Shown here one piece after another: positions 35,446 to 46,221 of a DNA stretch of 64,000 bases. The number at the start of each line of letters is the position of its first letter. The first letter of the stretch is position 1. The position numbers and the translations under genes were made by a program. The stretch covers positions 343,151-407,150 of the forward strand of contig MNCI01022206.1 of the NCBI GenBank assembly GCA_015680685.1. The letters are read 5' to 3'. The DNA comes from Gnetum montanum. Lineage: Eukaryota; Streptophyta; Gnetopsida; Gnetales; Gnetaceae. The notes below the pieces were generated by a model. It was not told the origin of the DNA. It worked only from the letters and a program-made list of their open reading frames with translations, and searched no databases.

Positions 35446-35757
35446 CTAAGCTCTTCCCATAATGATGGGGAAGTCACTTTTGCAGTTTTCAACCTTGATC
35501 ACCATAAAATTAATAGGATAGGACCACCCACAAACTATGGTTACAATGTCCTCTACTAATCCTAGAGGGACAGTAATTGATTGATTTACCAATTCTAAAT
35601 GGATGTTGCTCTTCTTGAAAGGTGGTAGGTCCCAAGCCTTGTACATGTCATGGGAGATGAGATTAACTCTAGAACCAAAGTCAAGGAGAGCCTTACATGG
35701 CTCATGTCCAGTGATTTTCAAGTAAATGAGTGGACTTCCTAGATTAGATCTTTTCAT
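35446..35757 (-). pseudogene. Aspartic protease of the Athila/Tat-like element
   Basis: One open stretch of 103 residues. ALLDFGSRVNLIS corresponds to the retropepsin active site ALCDLGSSVNLM; the catalytic Asp is present, but the usual Ser/Leu-Gly context reads Phe-Gly. VPLGLVEDIV and a C-terminal FPIIMGRA (family PLILGRPF) follow. It would process gag-pol. The open frame is one of the best preserved parts of the element. Confidence 0.8.
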
Positions 35758-35759
35758 GG

Positions 35760-38238
35760 GAAGATTGCCAGTCTTGATCTAGTTGGAAATAGCATGAGTT
35801 AGCATCATAGTGTGAATTTGATTGGTAGTTGGTTTGAAGGGTACTTGAAGGTATTTGATGCAAAGGATGAGGGTATTGAAGATGCAGGATGCTCAACCAT
35901 ACTAGGTTATGGGGGTTGGAGAGGACTGTTGGGTTAGAAAAATGGTCTTTTTCTTAATTAATTATCTAATCTACTCATCTAAAAAGCTAGTTGTGAATGT
36001 ATAGCCCTTGTAGCATTTCATTGTTATAGCTATGAAGGACCCTGCATGGATGGAGTAGGAGGTAACTGGGTTGAAGGTAGAGGTGTATGTGTAGATAGAT
36101 GCAGAGGATGGTATGGGTATGGGTTTTCTTCTCGAGTAGATGGTGAATGTGTTCAATGGTATTCTAGAAGGTAATAATGATGCTAAAATGAGACATGACT
36201 TATAGAACTTCTTGGAGAGATGGGTTGCTAAACATACTAACCATATGGATTTGATTGCCTATAAGGGTACTGCTGCCTTGATGATGGCATTCTCCATGAT
36301 TGTGGTTGGTACCATTGTTGGTATTGTTCATAAGGTTGTGGAGGAGCTCCACTTGGGTAGTAAGCCTGTTGTTGCTAGTGGAACTTCCTTGGATTGCCTT
36401 GAAGATAAGGCAATCATTTAGGTGCTTGCCTATGTGCTAGTCAAGGATTTAATGCATACATCCCAGACTCTTATAAGTGTGACACCACAGGGCAATGACC
36501 CTCTAGATGTTTGTATTAACAAATTTCACAATCAGTTTCATCATTAGAGTATGTTTCCATAACTTCCTCTATGGTCATAGCTTTTCCCTTACCTCTTTGG
36601 TAGGCATGTTTAGCTTCTTTCAATCTCCTATGATTATGATCACTATTTTGCTCTTTGGATTCTTCAGAAATCCTCATAGTAGTTTAAAATTTTTCATCCA
36701 AAGAGTCCCATAATTTATCAACCTTTGGCAAAATATCAAAAATAGATTTTTGGATGGGCAAGGTTTTCCTATTTACCACTTCATCAAGTGGTGACTCCTC
36801 TTCATCACAAAATTAGACCTTTCATTTTATGATGGAAGGATCCCTATTATACTCTTCTACACTTTCTCTTTTTCATAGCTCACCTTCTTCTTTTGCTACT
36901 TGCTCAATTAGCCTTTGGATCTGATGAGCTCTTAGTTTAGACAATCTTCCTTGGGCATACACCCCAAGAGTTCTCCTAGTTTTTGCTTTGAGCCCATCTA
37001 TGATGTGGCAAAGTTGTTCCCTCTAATAATAACCATGGCTAGGGCATCAGTGTAAGAGTAAATAGGATCTACCCATGGTGGCATCCAAGGGTTCATGTAT
37101 TCCCTATTTCAAACCTTGGAGTTGCCTTCTTATATGACACACTCTAAAGTATGTCTGGTATTTGTCATTAAATAGCTTTAACATGGTACTCCATTGGTGA
37201 ATGGTTTCCAGTTCCAAGGACCAGTACTAGCTTTTAGCTTTCTTGATGAGTGTCCTAGGGAAGAGCTTGAGTTTCTACCACTCATTTTCTATATTCTATA
37301 AGACACAAGCATCATGGAAAGCTTGTAGGCGTGTCTATGGATTAGAGTTGTATCCCCCTCAAATTTTGGGATATTATTCATGTCTAAGCACTTGATCCTA
37401 CTATCTTTCATAACGCTGGTTGAAATTTTAACTACCTTTACAATGTTAAGCATACTTCTTGTCACCAATAGAGGTTTATCATCGTCACTGCATCGATTAT
37501 TTTGGTGGCCTTCACGGTCATTATTATCTCATTAATTACCTTCATCATGATTATTTTGATAGTGACTTCTATGAGAACCGGAAGATGAAGAGGAATGCTT
37601 AGAATTAGATGAAGAGGATGGACAGGAAGGTGGAACGCCACACCCACCGTGGTGTTTACCATCACTTTTTCACTCATTACCACCATCATCCTTAAATTCC
37701 TTGCTATTATGATGTTTACACAAGTCCTTGCCTTGACTATCACTATTTCCCAAACCTAATTTATGAATCATGGATCATAGGTTCAAGGTCACATCCTCAT
37801 CACCAAAAAAGGGGGTGGAGAATCCTTATGTTAAGAACCTTTACATGGAGGATCCTCATTGTCATCTTGATCTAGTAGGAACAAGGGATTAGGGTAATGT
37901 TTCCTCTTCGTACCCTCATGAAGCTTCTCTTGATGTCGATCTCACATGCATTGTCTTTCAATGGGTCGGTAGTCCCTAATGTCATAACCATCCACAATGC
38001 ATTCTTTGTAAAGGGCTAAGATACCCAACTTCTTGAGAGTTTGAAGTAGCATCCCAGGTACAGATCGATTAGGGAGCAAGATGATGTTGCCCTTTATATC
38101 ATGCCATCACAGCTATTCATCCTAATGTAGGATAAAGATGAAATTCAATACATACTCATCTAGATGAGTATATACCACTTTGCCCTCTTGTGGGACCAGT
38201 GGTTTGACATCTTCACATCTATGGGAAGAAGAAGACAT
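35760..38238 (-). pseudogene. gag of the Athila/Tat-like element
   Basis: The ATG at 38238 starts MSSSSHRCEDVKPLVPQEG. VYTHLDEYVLNFIFILH matches the start of the second element's gag (YAHTDSYYPNFTFILH, about 60510-60550). A Ser/His/Asp/Asn-rich linker (37743-37462 region) and a capsid-like stretch NNIPKFEGDT follow. It is heavily broken by stops and frameshifts. It lies 133 bp inside the PBS, as expected for gag. Confidence 0.65.
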
Positions 38239-38370
38239 TTTGCAAAATGAATAAAATTTTCAGTGTGCTTACTAGTTTATATGTTGTTGACAGTGATTTT
38301 GACCTTAACTTTATCCAAAAATATAAATAATATTCACTAATCCTAGATAGCACACATTTTAACAAACAAA

Positions 38371-38390
38371 GTCTTTGGCAACGGTGCCAA
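38371..38390 (-). other. Primer-binding site, tRNA-Asp type
   Basis: The minus strand reads TTGGCACCGTTGCCAAAGAC right after the LTR end ACTCATCA. Plant tRNA-Asp 3' ends predict TGGCGCCGTTGCCGGGGA; most positions agree. This PBS type is known from Athila-group elements. Confidence 0.75.
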
Positions 38391-39268
38391 TGATGAGTGG
38401 TGAGGTGCCCTTGCGCCCAACCATACGAATCACAAAGTGTTCATGTGCAATTTGGCCAAATTTTGTGGACTTTATAGTTTCCGGTGCACTAGTCCTTTAG
38501 GAGGTGAATCTTGCCTTAAGGTTGTTTGTTGTCTTTCCAATTACACTTGTGACATACACTAGTATGGTTAAGTATAATTGAGGCATCTAATTTTTATCAT
38601 TTTGTATTTTATGATTTTGGTGTTTAAAGGGAGATAAAAGTAATTGGATTAACTAATTTAATTTAACTAATTAACTACTATTTAACTAGTTCTAGCATAA
38701 GCATCTAGCCCTACTCTTCACATATGTCTTGAACCCATGTATCGACTACTGGGCTACCAAGCACTACACTACTGAGTGTACCAATAAATAATGCTACTGG
38801 GATTACCAAGAGAATACATTTTATGCTTGAAGTGGTCATACTTTTGTGTTTAATCTACTTGGCTTATCTTATTTAGCTACTTCATTAGCTTCATTACTAG
38901 AAAACATTTAATAAATAATTGAAAATATTAAATTCATAAATAAAATATTTAATCTATCTAGAATGCTACAAGGTTTCTTAGAAAGCTCATCTTTATTACC
39001 GCATACACTGTTGTGCTCAAGTATGATAATGCTCGAATAAAGATCTATACACTCAATGACTCCTGCTACGGGCACTCGAGAGAAATATTCTAACTCTCAA
39101 ACAAACAAATTGCAAGAGCTTCACTACTTTTGAAATCTCGATGCCATAAATGCAGTTGGTAGGTGCATATTTATAGCCAAAAAGTGGATACTACGTCAAT
39201 GGGGCCTCATTGATGAGGCTTAGTCGACAAGGCCTCATCAATGTAGTTGACAAAACTAAGACTCATCA
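38391..39268 (-). mobile_element. 5' LTR of the Athila/Tat-like element
   Basis: 878 bp. On plus it runs TGATGAGTGG...AAGACTCATCA; the terminal 8-mers TGATGAGT and ACTCATCA are perfect inverted copies. In element sense, U3 (39268 to about 39185) holds GAGGCC/GTCGAC palindromic modules, then TATA (GGCTATAAATATGC, about 39180-39167), then R-U5. The PBS begins at the next base. Confidence 0.85.
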
Positions 39269-39289
39269 ATAATGAAACAAAGTGGCATG

Positions 39290-39740
39290 AACCTCCAATT
39301 AAATATGGACTTGTCCTATTGACCAAGGTTAGAATTGATAGGAATATAGATGAATAGTGATAAAATTAACTATAAATGCAATTACACTAAAATGAAACCG
39401 ATAGGATCTAATGATGCTAGTATATTTAAGCACATGAGAAATATGAAATTAAAGCTTTATTATGTTCAAAAAATCATAAAATCTATTAAATAGATATTAC
39501 ACATATCTAAAAAAATATAGATATATTCTATAAATTGACCAAGTACTAATGAGGGTAACAAAAAAAAAATTATATAAGCTTTTTGCTCAAACATTATAAT
39601 GCTATCTTAAATAGGTACTCATAACACAAAAACGAAACACATGTAACTCATCTTCAAGAACTTCTCACTTGCATAGCCTATAAAAAAAATTTCTTGGGGA
39701 GGTTAAATCCAGCTTCTACTTTCAATTCTAAGATAATGAA
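39290..39740 (-). mobile_element. LINE 3' end, minus orientation
   Basis: It matches 48600-48893 in the same orientation: ATAAATTGACCAAGTACTAATG, AATGCTATCTTAAAT, ACACATGTAACTCATCTTCAAG. It matches 41240-41560 in inverse orientation. In LINE sense this is the C-terminal end and 3' UTR. It is directly followed by plus-oriented LINE sequence, so two LINE pieces meet head to head. Confidence 0.6.
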
Positions 39741-39899
39741 AAATTAATAAAATCTTATTAATAGTATTCCAATACTTGGTTGGAATAGCAACTAATAAAC
39801 TAAATTTGGAGGAAATGGTTTAGGTTTTCTCTTTCTAAAACCAAGAGTGCTTATATTAGCTAAGCAAGTTGTGCAATCATAACAATAAGATACTAAGAA

Positions 39900-41560
39900 G
39901 ACTTGGTTTGACGAGGATTACATGCAATCTAGTTAGAAAATTAAGAATGCAAATAGGAGTCATAGATAAAGTTTAGTTAAGACATATAAATATTTAATTA
40001 GAACCAAGAAAATGAAACTTATCATGAAGTAGTGAGAATATTTTCCTTACACCATAAAACAAATCTAGATAGTTTTGACAATGTTTTTGTCATAAAGCCT
40101 CTTCATCATTTAATTTTTTTAAAGATCTTTTCTCATTCTGCAATAAGCTATTCACAAGAGCATATGATAATTCTACTACTATTATATAACAAGCACTTCT
40201 CTAATTTACTCTTAGGGAAGTTACATAAGGTATTAAAAAGTTATCATCTTGTAAAGTGGTAGATTTAGATGGTTTATATGTAGAGTTATTAAAGTGTGAA
40301 AAATTTGCTATTTATAGAGATATTTAGCACAAAATAAATTTAGCAATGGAGAAAGGATTCAACAAAAATTGGAAAACTAGTAAATCTATGTCATTATATA
40401 AAAATGTGAATAGAAATAATTTGAACAATTATCAACTGATCTTTGTAAATAATATTTTTCCTAAGTTGTTGGGTACTCTGCTAGAGAAGAGAATTAGTTT
40501 TTAGGTTGAAGATTACTAGGTTAGTGCAAGATGTCAAGCAGGTTTCATAGAAAATCCTTCCACTATTGATTATTTAGTTACTCTTAGATATTGCATAGAG
40601 TTTATAAAAATACCTAATAATTTTTTTATTTCTTATTAATTTTGCAAAAGCATCTGAATCAGTGATCCATAAAAAGGTATGATTGTGCTTACATAAAATT
40701 CGCATTTCTTCAAATTTGATTACATCAACTCAAATATTATATGAGAAGATAACTTGCAAAACACCAAATGGATTGTTTGAGTAGTTGGTGATGCCAAATA
40801 CATGCACCTACTACATTCATGAGGTTGATGCATGATTTACTTAAAGACTTGATTAGTAAATACTACATTATCTCCTTTGATAACATTTTGGTATATAGCT
40901 CTAATGAGGAGGAGCACCTGGATCACTTTAGGCGAGTATGTCTAAAATTGGTGGAGGCATATTTGGTAATCAGTGCAAGACCATGATTGATATTTTTAGG
41001 AGATGTAATAGTTGAGAAAATGAAATATATCTTGGGAGGACATGCAACAAAATCCTAAGCATATTCACCAACTAATTAAGTAGAAGGTTTTAATATAGAT
41101 GTGGTGTAATGTGGAAGGTAAGAAATAATTTTATTTACATTACATTAGATCCAATAAAATAGATATAGAAGCTCACTATCTCTTAGTTACAATTCAATTC
41201 ATGTATCAAAATGTTATTAAAAAGCTTTGCTTAAGTATTTATCATCTTAGAATTAAAAGTGGAAGATGGATTTAACTCCCTTGAGAAAAGCACATTTGTA
41301 GATTGTGCAAATTAGGACCCCTTGAAGATAAGTTACATGTATTTGTTTATTGTGTTGTGAATACCCATTTAAGATAACATTATTATATTACAACAAAAAA
41401 CATGTATGATTTGTTTTTTGATACTTCCATTGGTGCTTAGTCAATTTATAGAGTTTATCTTTATTTTTCATGAAAATGTAATATTTATCAAATAGATCCT
41501 ATGGATCTTCAAACGTATTAAAGTTTTATTTCATTAATCAAAATATAGAGTTTATCTTCT
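39900..41560 (+). pseudogene. LINE reverse transcriptase remnant with embedded gypsy fragment
   Basis: Plus-strand pieces match LINE RT: VDLDGLYVELLKC, NLAMEKGFNKNWKTSKSMSLYKN, NNLNNYQLIFVNNIFPKLLGTLLEKRI, then ARCQAGFIENPSTIDYLVTLRY (family QAGFR..HST.D...TL). The front part is the reverse complement of about 50100-50250. The 3' portion (41150-41560) mirrors 39290-39740. All frames are broken. The clade is probably RTE-like or similar, not resolved. About 40735-41080 is foreign gypsy RT. Confidence 0.65.
40735..41080 (+). pseudogene. Ty3/gypsy RT fragment inside the LINE
   Basis: ITCKTPNGLFE, stop, LVMPN, then after a frame change APTTFMRLMHDLL, ISFDNILVYSSNEEEHLDHF and LIFLGDVIVEK match chromovirus RT motifs (LYEWLVMPFGL.NAP.TFMR.MN, YLDDILIYS...EEHL.H, FLG). 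The YLDD box reads SFDN. LINE-derived sequence lies on both sides, so this is an insertion scrap or recombination product. Confidence 0.65.
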
Positions 41561-41739
41561 TAGAAGGACTAAAAGCTACAATGGGGGAAAATATAAATTG
41601 TAGAATAAAATTGATAAAATAAACTTAGTTTTTTGAGTAGATTAAGTGTTTAAATGTTGGAATTTAATCACTTATAGGATTGGAGATGAATGGAGCATTT
41701 TTTGACATTTCTTAAAGCTAATTTAGTGTTTAAACAAGG

Positions 41740-42110
41740 TCAGTTTTAGGTATTGTCCTACCAGTGACATTGACAAGTGATCTAGTGATGTTGGTGCTAG
41801 GGTTAATGATGCTAATGTTGTATCAGATGATACTGATGTTGGTCTCCATGATACTGATCCTAGTGTCAATATGCTCACATGTGTTGCTAGTGATGTAAGT
41901 ATTAAGACTAAGCTAGTAGATAAAAAATGATGTGGGAGTAGTCTTGGAGCTCTCACATAATGCAATTGATATAGGTAGTAGTGCTTCAAATATCTTAAAA
42001 TTCAAAAATGTGCTCCTAGATCTCAAGAAATTATCCTAAAATTTGAATTTGAATTTGGTATTTATAGGTTTAGGATTTCCTAAAATACTTAGAGTTCAAA
42101 ACTAGCAATT
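41740..42110. repeat. Degenerate tandem repeat, left part
   Basis: Recurring GTGATGTTGGTGCTAGGG-, GATGATACTGATGTTGG- and GTGTTGCTAGTGATG-like words resemble the start of the ~200-bp units at 47230-48110. The copia element 42123-47227 lies between the two blocks. Confidence 0.4.
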
Positions 42111-42122
42111 TAAAGTTTACTT

Positions 42123-43145
42123 CTAGTAACCCGAACTTTAAGATTGCAAGCTCGGATGGGGGTGAATAAGTTCATACAATAAAACAAGTATTGCACAACT
42201 AATTTTACATGGTTTCCCAACTTAGTTATGTCCACACTTAGAGGGTAGAATCCATACATACCTTTGGATTTTGTTTCCTAAAAAATGTGGTTTCAAGGAT
42301 ACTGTAACCTTTATGAAGTAAGATTTCAAGCTCAGCTAGGTATATTTTCTCTCAAGAAACCCATCCAACCCATTATTATTTCTAAAAGCTATCAAAATTT
42401 ACAAGGGATGCTTTCCCTCAAGAAGCTCACCCAATCAAAAAAGAGCTTTCATAAAAAATACAAAGAAAAATCAAGGAAAAATTATGCTAGCTCCTCCAAT
42501 TTATTACTTTTATGCACAATTGAAATACAACATAAGAATGGAGAGAGAAGATAGAGAAGTGAGGATATGATGAAATATGTTTTTTTTAGTGTTCTAACAA
42601 AGGCTTGCATTATTCTCTTGAGTGTGCCCTACATTTATAGCCTTGTTTCCTTCATTCACCCATTGGAATCCCTTCAATGTCTGGAAATGACTACTCAAGA
42701 CATCTTCTATGAGGCCTCAAATGTCTTACTAATTTTGCTAGCTAGTAGGAAAGATGTTTTGTTTGATTCAAAGATGTCTTGGAAATGAAGAAGACATATC
42801 TCTAGTAGGTAAGACATCTTGAAGGAGATGTCTTGTCCTCAAATAAGACATCTTGGCTTTGGAAGAGACATCTCTTGTTTCTGGGAGACACCTTACCAAA
42901 GACCAGGCCTTTTTACCAGAGATGTCTTTTAGTAGCAAGAGATGTCTTCTCTTGAATTAGAAAATCTCCTATCTTCATGATCTTTCCCAAATTCCATGCA
43001 TCTTCTCTTGGATTTTATCATCCTATATTGTCAATTCTTACTATCCTTAATGTCCTAAACTTAGCTTCATTAGGCTTGTAAAGTCTCATAAAACATTTGA
43101 ATCAATTCTCCATTTTTAAGGTTTTGACATACTCAAAGGTCAATA
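42123..43145 (-). mobile_element. 3' LTR of the copia element
   Basis: Matches 46132-47227 over its length (GGGGGTGAATAAGTT, GGTAGAATCCATACATACC, CAAAGGCTTGCATTATTCTCTT, AGCTAGTAGG). In sense it has about ten AAGACATCTT/GAGATGTCTT modules (42960-42680), then TATA (GGCTATAAATG, about 42645). It lacks the (GA)n tract of the other LTR. Confidence 0.75.
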
Positions 43146-43534
43146 ATATCTCCCTTTTTGGTGATGTCCAAAACTTAAACAATGGATTAGCATAAAAGCA
43201 GTAATAGGCATATATTCAAATATTAAATTTTCTTGACAAGACAATGTAAAATAAGTTCTCAAGTAAGGGAAAGGAGGATAGGTTAAGGTTTAGTAATTAC
43301 ACAACAAATAGCAATGGCTTGTAGGACTACCAAAAGTAGAACACAACTTTACTTGATTAAATATTTCCTCAAAGCATTGCCTTTGATAGATATAATATGC
43401 ATACCACATTCAAAATAAACATGTATGTCCACATGACCTAATCTCAAATAACCATTATACATCTAAATTACAAGTCTTCATGAGAAATCTAGATCATTCA
43501 TGTAGGAATGAAATACAAAATAAAAACACATATA

Positions 43535-43621
43535 TATAATCATGAGAACTACATAACCATATGAAACTAAGATACATCCATATAAGCATGAGAACTACAT
43601 AATCATGTGAAAGTAAGATAT
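43535..43621. repeat. Short tandem repeat, period 47 bp
   Basis: Two copies of CATGAGAACTACATAA.CAT.TGAAA.TAAGATA inside the copia internal region near its 3' LTR. Confidence 0.65.
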
Positions 43622-43865
43622 AGCACAATCATAACAAATAGTCTCCCTAATATTCAACATTGATCATAACAACTATCATTAGAAATTCTTCCCCTTTTGG
43701 AACATCATCCAAAAGGAGGAAATCAATAGGAAACTTCCCTTGCATTTGCGCTATCTTCCTCTTTTTTAAACTAACCTACCTAAGCATATGATAGTGAGAG
43801 ATATACCTAACTTACTTGATAGAACATGGTCCTCTCCTCATATTTCTACATAATGATGTGAGTCT

Positions 43866-44608
43866 TTATTCATCAATGGTTTTGGTGAAGGCATTTTCAA
43901 GTTGGGCTTCTATCCCAATGTACTCTAGCTTAACATATCCAAGTTGTGCATGTTGTCTTATAAAATGATGTATTATTGCAATATGTTTAGTTCTTGATTG
44001 TTGAATAGGATTTTTATTCATGTTGTTGCCACTATTATTGTCATAAAAGATGGGTGTATTATCATATTTGATCCCCAATTCCTTAAGTGTTTATTTCATC
44101 AAAAGAATTTATACACAATAGCTTCCTACTGAAATATACTCTGCTTTGACTGTAGATAAGGCTATAGAATTTTTTTTTTCTTTGTTACCTAAGAAACAAA
44201 AATTTTTCCTAGGAAGTAGTTACCACTTGTGCTTTGAAGATCATATATGTAACCTTTTTAATCTACATAAAAATAGCTAGCAAGATCAAGAGTGAAGTCA
44301 TTTAGAAGCCTTAGTTCCTAGTTACTAGTACCTTTTAGATAATGGAAAATTCCTTTTATAGATTTTAAATGTGATTCATTAGGATTAGTTTGATAACTAG
44401 CACATATGACAATACTTGAAGCAGTATCATGTCTACTAGTAGTGAGATAAAGCAAGATGACTATCATACCTCTATAAAATTTGTGGTCGATTGATTTACT
44501 TTGTTCATCCTTGCTAAGCTTTAGATTAGCAGTTATTGGTATTGTCTTTAGTTTTGATTTAGCAAGATTGAATCCTTGAAGGAAGCTTTTAGTATAGTTT
44601 TCTAGCAA
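43866..44608 (-). pseudogene. Copia RNase H and RT C-terminal part
   Basis: 44608-44318 encodes LSKDEQSKSIDHKFYRGMI and YLTTSRHDTASSIVICASYQ (family YR..IG.LLYLT.TRPDI..AV...SRF). 44078-43866 encodes IFYDNNSGNNMNKNPIQQSRTKHI and IAIIHHFIRQ (family I..DN.SAI.L.KNPV.H.R.KHI...HHF.R), ending near the family's AD.FTK motif as ENAFTKTID. Interrupted between the two stretches. Confidence 0.8.
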
Positions 44609-45240
44609 ATAAAAGTCCCTTCCTTGGTTTGAATAGCTTGAAATTCAAGAAAATTGTTAAATTTTCCCATCATAATCCTCTCAAATTTTTGTTGCATAAG
44701 TTCTAACAACTTCTTGCATGGTTTTTCATTAGCAGCACTAAAAATATTATCATTAACATATGTTTGTGCCACAAGCAAATCTTTATTGACCATTTTAGAA
44801 ATAGAGTCACATTAGCTCTACCTCTTTCAAAGCCATTGTCTAAGAGATATTGAGAGAGTCTTTCATACCATGCCCTAGGAGCTTGCCATAGCTCATAGAA
44901 AGCTTGCTTTAGTTTAATGATATAATCAGGATGAACATGATTAATAAATCCTTTAGGTTGCTAAAAAAAAAATTTTTCCTAAATATTTCCATTTAATAAA
45001 GCACTTTTAACATCCATTTAATACTATTTGATTTCTTTAATGTTGGTTTAGGTGAGAAAGAGTCTAATGGATTAAAGTATAGCTACAAGAGCAAAAGTTT
45101 CACTGAAATCAATACCTACGTATTGATTGTACTCTTGGGCAACTAATTGTGCTTTGTTTTTAATCATATTTCCATATTCATTTATCTTATTCCTAAATAT
45201 CCATTTTATTCCAACGATTTTATTCCAATGATTATATTTT
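44602..45240 (-). pseudogene. Copia reverse transcriptase
   Basis: Pieces on minus include KWIFRNKINEYGNMIKNKAQLVA, GIDFSETFALVA, MDVKSALLNGN, and in the 44793-44602 stretch VAQTYVNDNIFSAAN. The last is the YVDDIIFG catalytic box with Asp changed to Asn. Stops interrupt the frame. The upstream edge near 45240 adjoins gag sequence. Confidence 0.75.
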
Positions 45241-45369
45241 CATATTCATTTACCTTATTCCTATATATTTCCATATATCGAACATTCTATAGAAGAAGTA
45301 TCAAAATTTGAATTTTTAAAGGTTTTACCTTTTTCCTTACCTTTACTAATTGATTGATTGAAGTTCTTT

Positions 45370-46130
45370 TCTTCTTACGCTAGAAGCATTTTTACTCTTC
45401 TTGATAATAGAGCTAGTTCATCATCATTTTTTTCATCACAATCAAATGAATTTTTATCTTTCATGGAGATTTTAAGGGCTATAAGCTTATCCTTGATGGC
45501 ACCTTTACTTATGAGATTCATCTCATATGCTACAAGTGCACTTTGTAGCCTTTCAAATTTTAAGATAGAAAAATCCATAATTTCTTCCATGGCAATAATT
45601 TTAGGTCTAAATTCAAGTTGTAAGGTTTTTATTATTTTGATCATAATTTACTTTCAAGTAAAACCTTCCCAGTTTTTCTAATAGCTACTACTTTACTATT
45701 AGCTCTTGAAAAATAATCCTTGATCCTTTCCCCATCCTTCATTTTGATATTTTCATATTCACTTTTCAAGAATAAGAATTTGGATTCTTTTAATACAAAG
45801 GTTCCCTTGTAGGTAGTTTCTAAAACTTCTCAAATTTCTCTAGCAGTTTTGCATCCAACTATTTTATTGAACTTAGGTTTACTAGGAGCACAATAAACAT
45901 AGATTCTAGCTTTAGAATCAAACATAAATTTTCTCTTAGCAATGTCAAACCACTCACCTCTTGCCTTGGAAGTGATGATGATTTTCCTTCAGTTTTCCTT
46001 TTTGATTGAAACTAGATGAGAATAATCTTCCAAGATAGATTGTCAGACTTCAAATTTCATGAATTCAAAGAATGCTTTCATTTGAGATTTCTAATACATA
46101 AACTTGATTCCATTGAAAATTGGTGGCTTA
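45370..46130 (-). pseudogene. Copia gag remnant
   Basis: It starts right at the LTR edge with a PPIFNGI-like motif (family PP.F.G.NY..W) and MKAFFEFMKFEV. ARGEWFDIAKR and ETTYKGT follow, then an open stretch 45644-45375 with KIIAMEEIMDFSILKFERLQSALVAYE, the family's LDEL.G.L..YE region. No leader separates LTR and gag. Confidence 0.7.
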
Positions 46131-46131
46131 C

Positions 46132-46163
46132 TGTAGGAATATCAAGAACTTAGAAAGGGGGGA

Positions 46164-46221
<58 letters not shown>

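Larger units (their letters stand above)
23530..39268 (-). mobile_element. Athila/Tat-like Ty3/gypsy retrotransposon with an extra downstream ORF
   Basis: Minus-strand order: 5' LTR 39268-38391, PBS 38390-38371, gag, protease, RT, RNase H, integrase, a gap with an internal promoter-like cassette, a third ORF (30135 to about 27330), then a PPT-like GATGGGGATA and the 3' LTR (24381 to about 23530). A solo LTR of another family (24541-27200) interrupts the 3' part. Assignment to the Athila/Tat side of Ty3/gypsy rests on the tRNA-Asp-type PBS, the RT motif FLDGYSGYNQI, the protease region with PLGLVEDIV, and the ORF after integrase. All ORFs carry stops; the element is dead. The outer end of the 3' LTR is diverged or lost, so target duplications cannot be tested. 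Confidence 0.8.

Noticed and set aside
36212-36421. 69-residue plus-strand frame with membrane-like segment
   Set aside because: Antisense of the decayed gag of the minus-strand element.
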